64,000 bases of DNA from assembly GCA_020746105.1 (NCBI GenBank), contig CM036617.1, positions 204,249,971-204,313,970 on the forward strand, read 5' to 3'. A program made the position numbers and the translations under genes. Below, one piece after another: positions 63,039-64,000 of the stretch. Under the pieces are notes generated by a model. That model was not told the origin of the DNA and ran no database searches. It saw only the letters and a program-made list of their open reading frames with translations. Origin of the DNA: Trogon surrucura. Taxonomy: Eukaryota > Chordata > Aves > Trogoniformes > Trogonidae. Position 1 is the stretch's first letter, and every line of letters begins with the position of its first letter.

Positions 63039-64000
63039 GTAAGAAAGGGTTAACCTTCAGTATATTTTATTAATCTGTTCTTGAAAATTCTTCGTATTCA
63101 TAACTTCTTGAATTTAGGCGTAAGTGTAAGATAGGAGCAATGATACTCCGTAAAGACACTTAGCTAAAGCTATTGATATCTGGGTAGAATGACTGATCAC
63201 ATGCAGTATTACTTGGGGAGGGTACTTTTTTAAAGGAAATGAAGTCTTAATGTGCAAGTTTAGCATTTAATTACTACTTTTTTTTTTTTTTTTTGGTGGC
63301 TTATTGTGTGTTAATACAAGATGTCCCGATTTGAGCTAAACAGAACCAATTCTGTTTAGTGACTTTACTTTTCTGCTCAGTCTCCTCTGAGGGTGCATTT
63401 TCTGAAGTTAACAGCATGTTTTTGCAGACAGTATCTGCTACCAGAAGTGTTAACACCTGATGTTTATAGTTACTACCAGGGTATTGGGATGCAGAAAAGC
63501 TTGTGCTTATACTTATTCCTATAGTGATCAAGGTGACTGTTGGAACTTGTGTAACACACTGGGGGTGCTGGGAAGTTAGAGGGGTCACAAGGAAGTAAAA
63601 GGTTATGCCTCCAGTGAGTAATGTCACGAGAGGAGCGCTGCTGGACCTTGTGTTCACCAACAAGGAAGGACTGGTTGAAGCAGTGAAGGTTGAGGGCAAC
63701 CTTGGCTGCAGCGACCATGAGATGGTGGAGTTCAGGATCCTGTGCGGTAAAAACAGAATAGCAAGCAGGATCGCAACTCTGGACTTCAGAAGGGCCAACT
63801 TTGGCCTCTTCAAGCAATTACTGGGGGATACCCCTTGGGACAGGGAGCTGAAAGGTAAAGGGGCCCAAGACAGTTGGTTGGCATTCAAAGACCACTTCTT
63901 TGAAGCTCAGGATCAGTGCATCCCATCAGGTAGGAAATCAAGAAAGAGATCCAGGAGACCTGCTTGGTTAACCAGGGATCTGCTGGGCAGACTCAGGTGG
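63039..64000 (+). other. CERK: CERK intron 6 (partial)
   Basis: The intron runs off the right edge. It contains a T-run near 63280-63295 and a CR1 endonuclease fragment from 63.61 kb. Confidence 0.9.
63610..64000 (+). repeat. CR1 LINE endonuclease region, runs off the edge
   Basis: An uninterrupted frame of about 120 codons to the window end: RGALLDLVFTNKEGLVEAVK, then CSDHEMVEFRIL with the SDH catalytic signature of APE-type endonucleases, then LDFRRANFGLFKQLLG and RRPAWLTRDLLG. No frame break is seen, so this is the youngest-looking CR1 piece in the window. Sense orientation in CERK intron 6. Confidence 0.92.

Noticed and set aside
63301..63888. 195-codon minus-strand frame at the right end
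   Set aside because: Mostly antisense of the CR1 endonuclease region, whose plus-strand reading is clearly the real one.
1..64000. Bacterial-type systems (CRISPR, operons, toxin-antitoxin) and tRNA or rRNA genes
   Set aside because: The DNA is vertebrate with spliced genes and CR1 repeats. No direct-repeat arrays, ribosome binding sites or RNA-gene folds were noticed by eye.

Overview
This is a stretch of vertebrate nuclear DNA, almost certainly from a bird. Two split genes with GT-AG introns lie head to head, each starting in its own CpG island. The interspersed repeats are mostly CR1 LINE fragments, and two long terminal repeats of avian ERVL type are present. From memory, the longer LTR belongs to a family common in non-galliform birds, so the source is probably not chicken; that is an inference.

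Layout. 1-19.3 kb, minus strand: the 5' part of TBC1D22A, a Rab GTPase-activating protein. Coding exons 1-4 are in the window and encode about 212 residues; the TBC catalytic domain lies beyond the left edge. Intron 4 fills 1-13.4 kb and carries several CR1 pieces and a 1 kb ERVL-type LTR. 18.8-19.65 kb is the TBC1D22A CpG island, with a YY1/TISU element and an NF-Y CCAAT box. 19.7-45.3 kb is intergenic: no protein gene was recognised. It holds a 145 bp polypyrimidine tract, a G-quadruplex-type minisatellite, a (TTTTA)n array, and a decayed CR1 copy split by a solo LTR that has a 5 bp target duplication. 45.35-46.6 kb is the CERK CpG island. 45.9-64 kb, plus strand: CERK (ceramide kinase) coding exons 1-6, about 237 residues covering the PH domain and the start of the diacylglycerol-kinase-like catalytic domain; the gene runs off the right edge inside intron 6.

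The two genes are neighbours in divergent orientation, as they are on human chromosome 22q13. They are unrelated in pathway: one acts on Rab GTPases at the Golgi, the other phosphorylates ceramide. All coding exons were joined by hand; reading frames and splice signals agree across every junction. I found no operon, CRISPR array, bacterial-type system or clearly new biological system. The points most worth following up are the out-of-frame TISU start codon upstream of TBC1D22A, the nested LTR in CR1, a possible small membrane-protein ORF antisense in CERK intron 1, and tracts rich in T/G on the sense strand in the introns of both genes.
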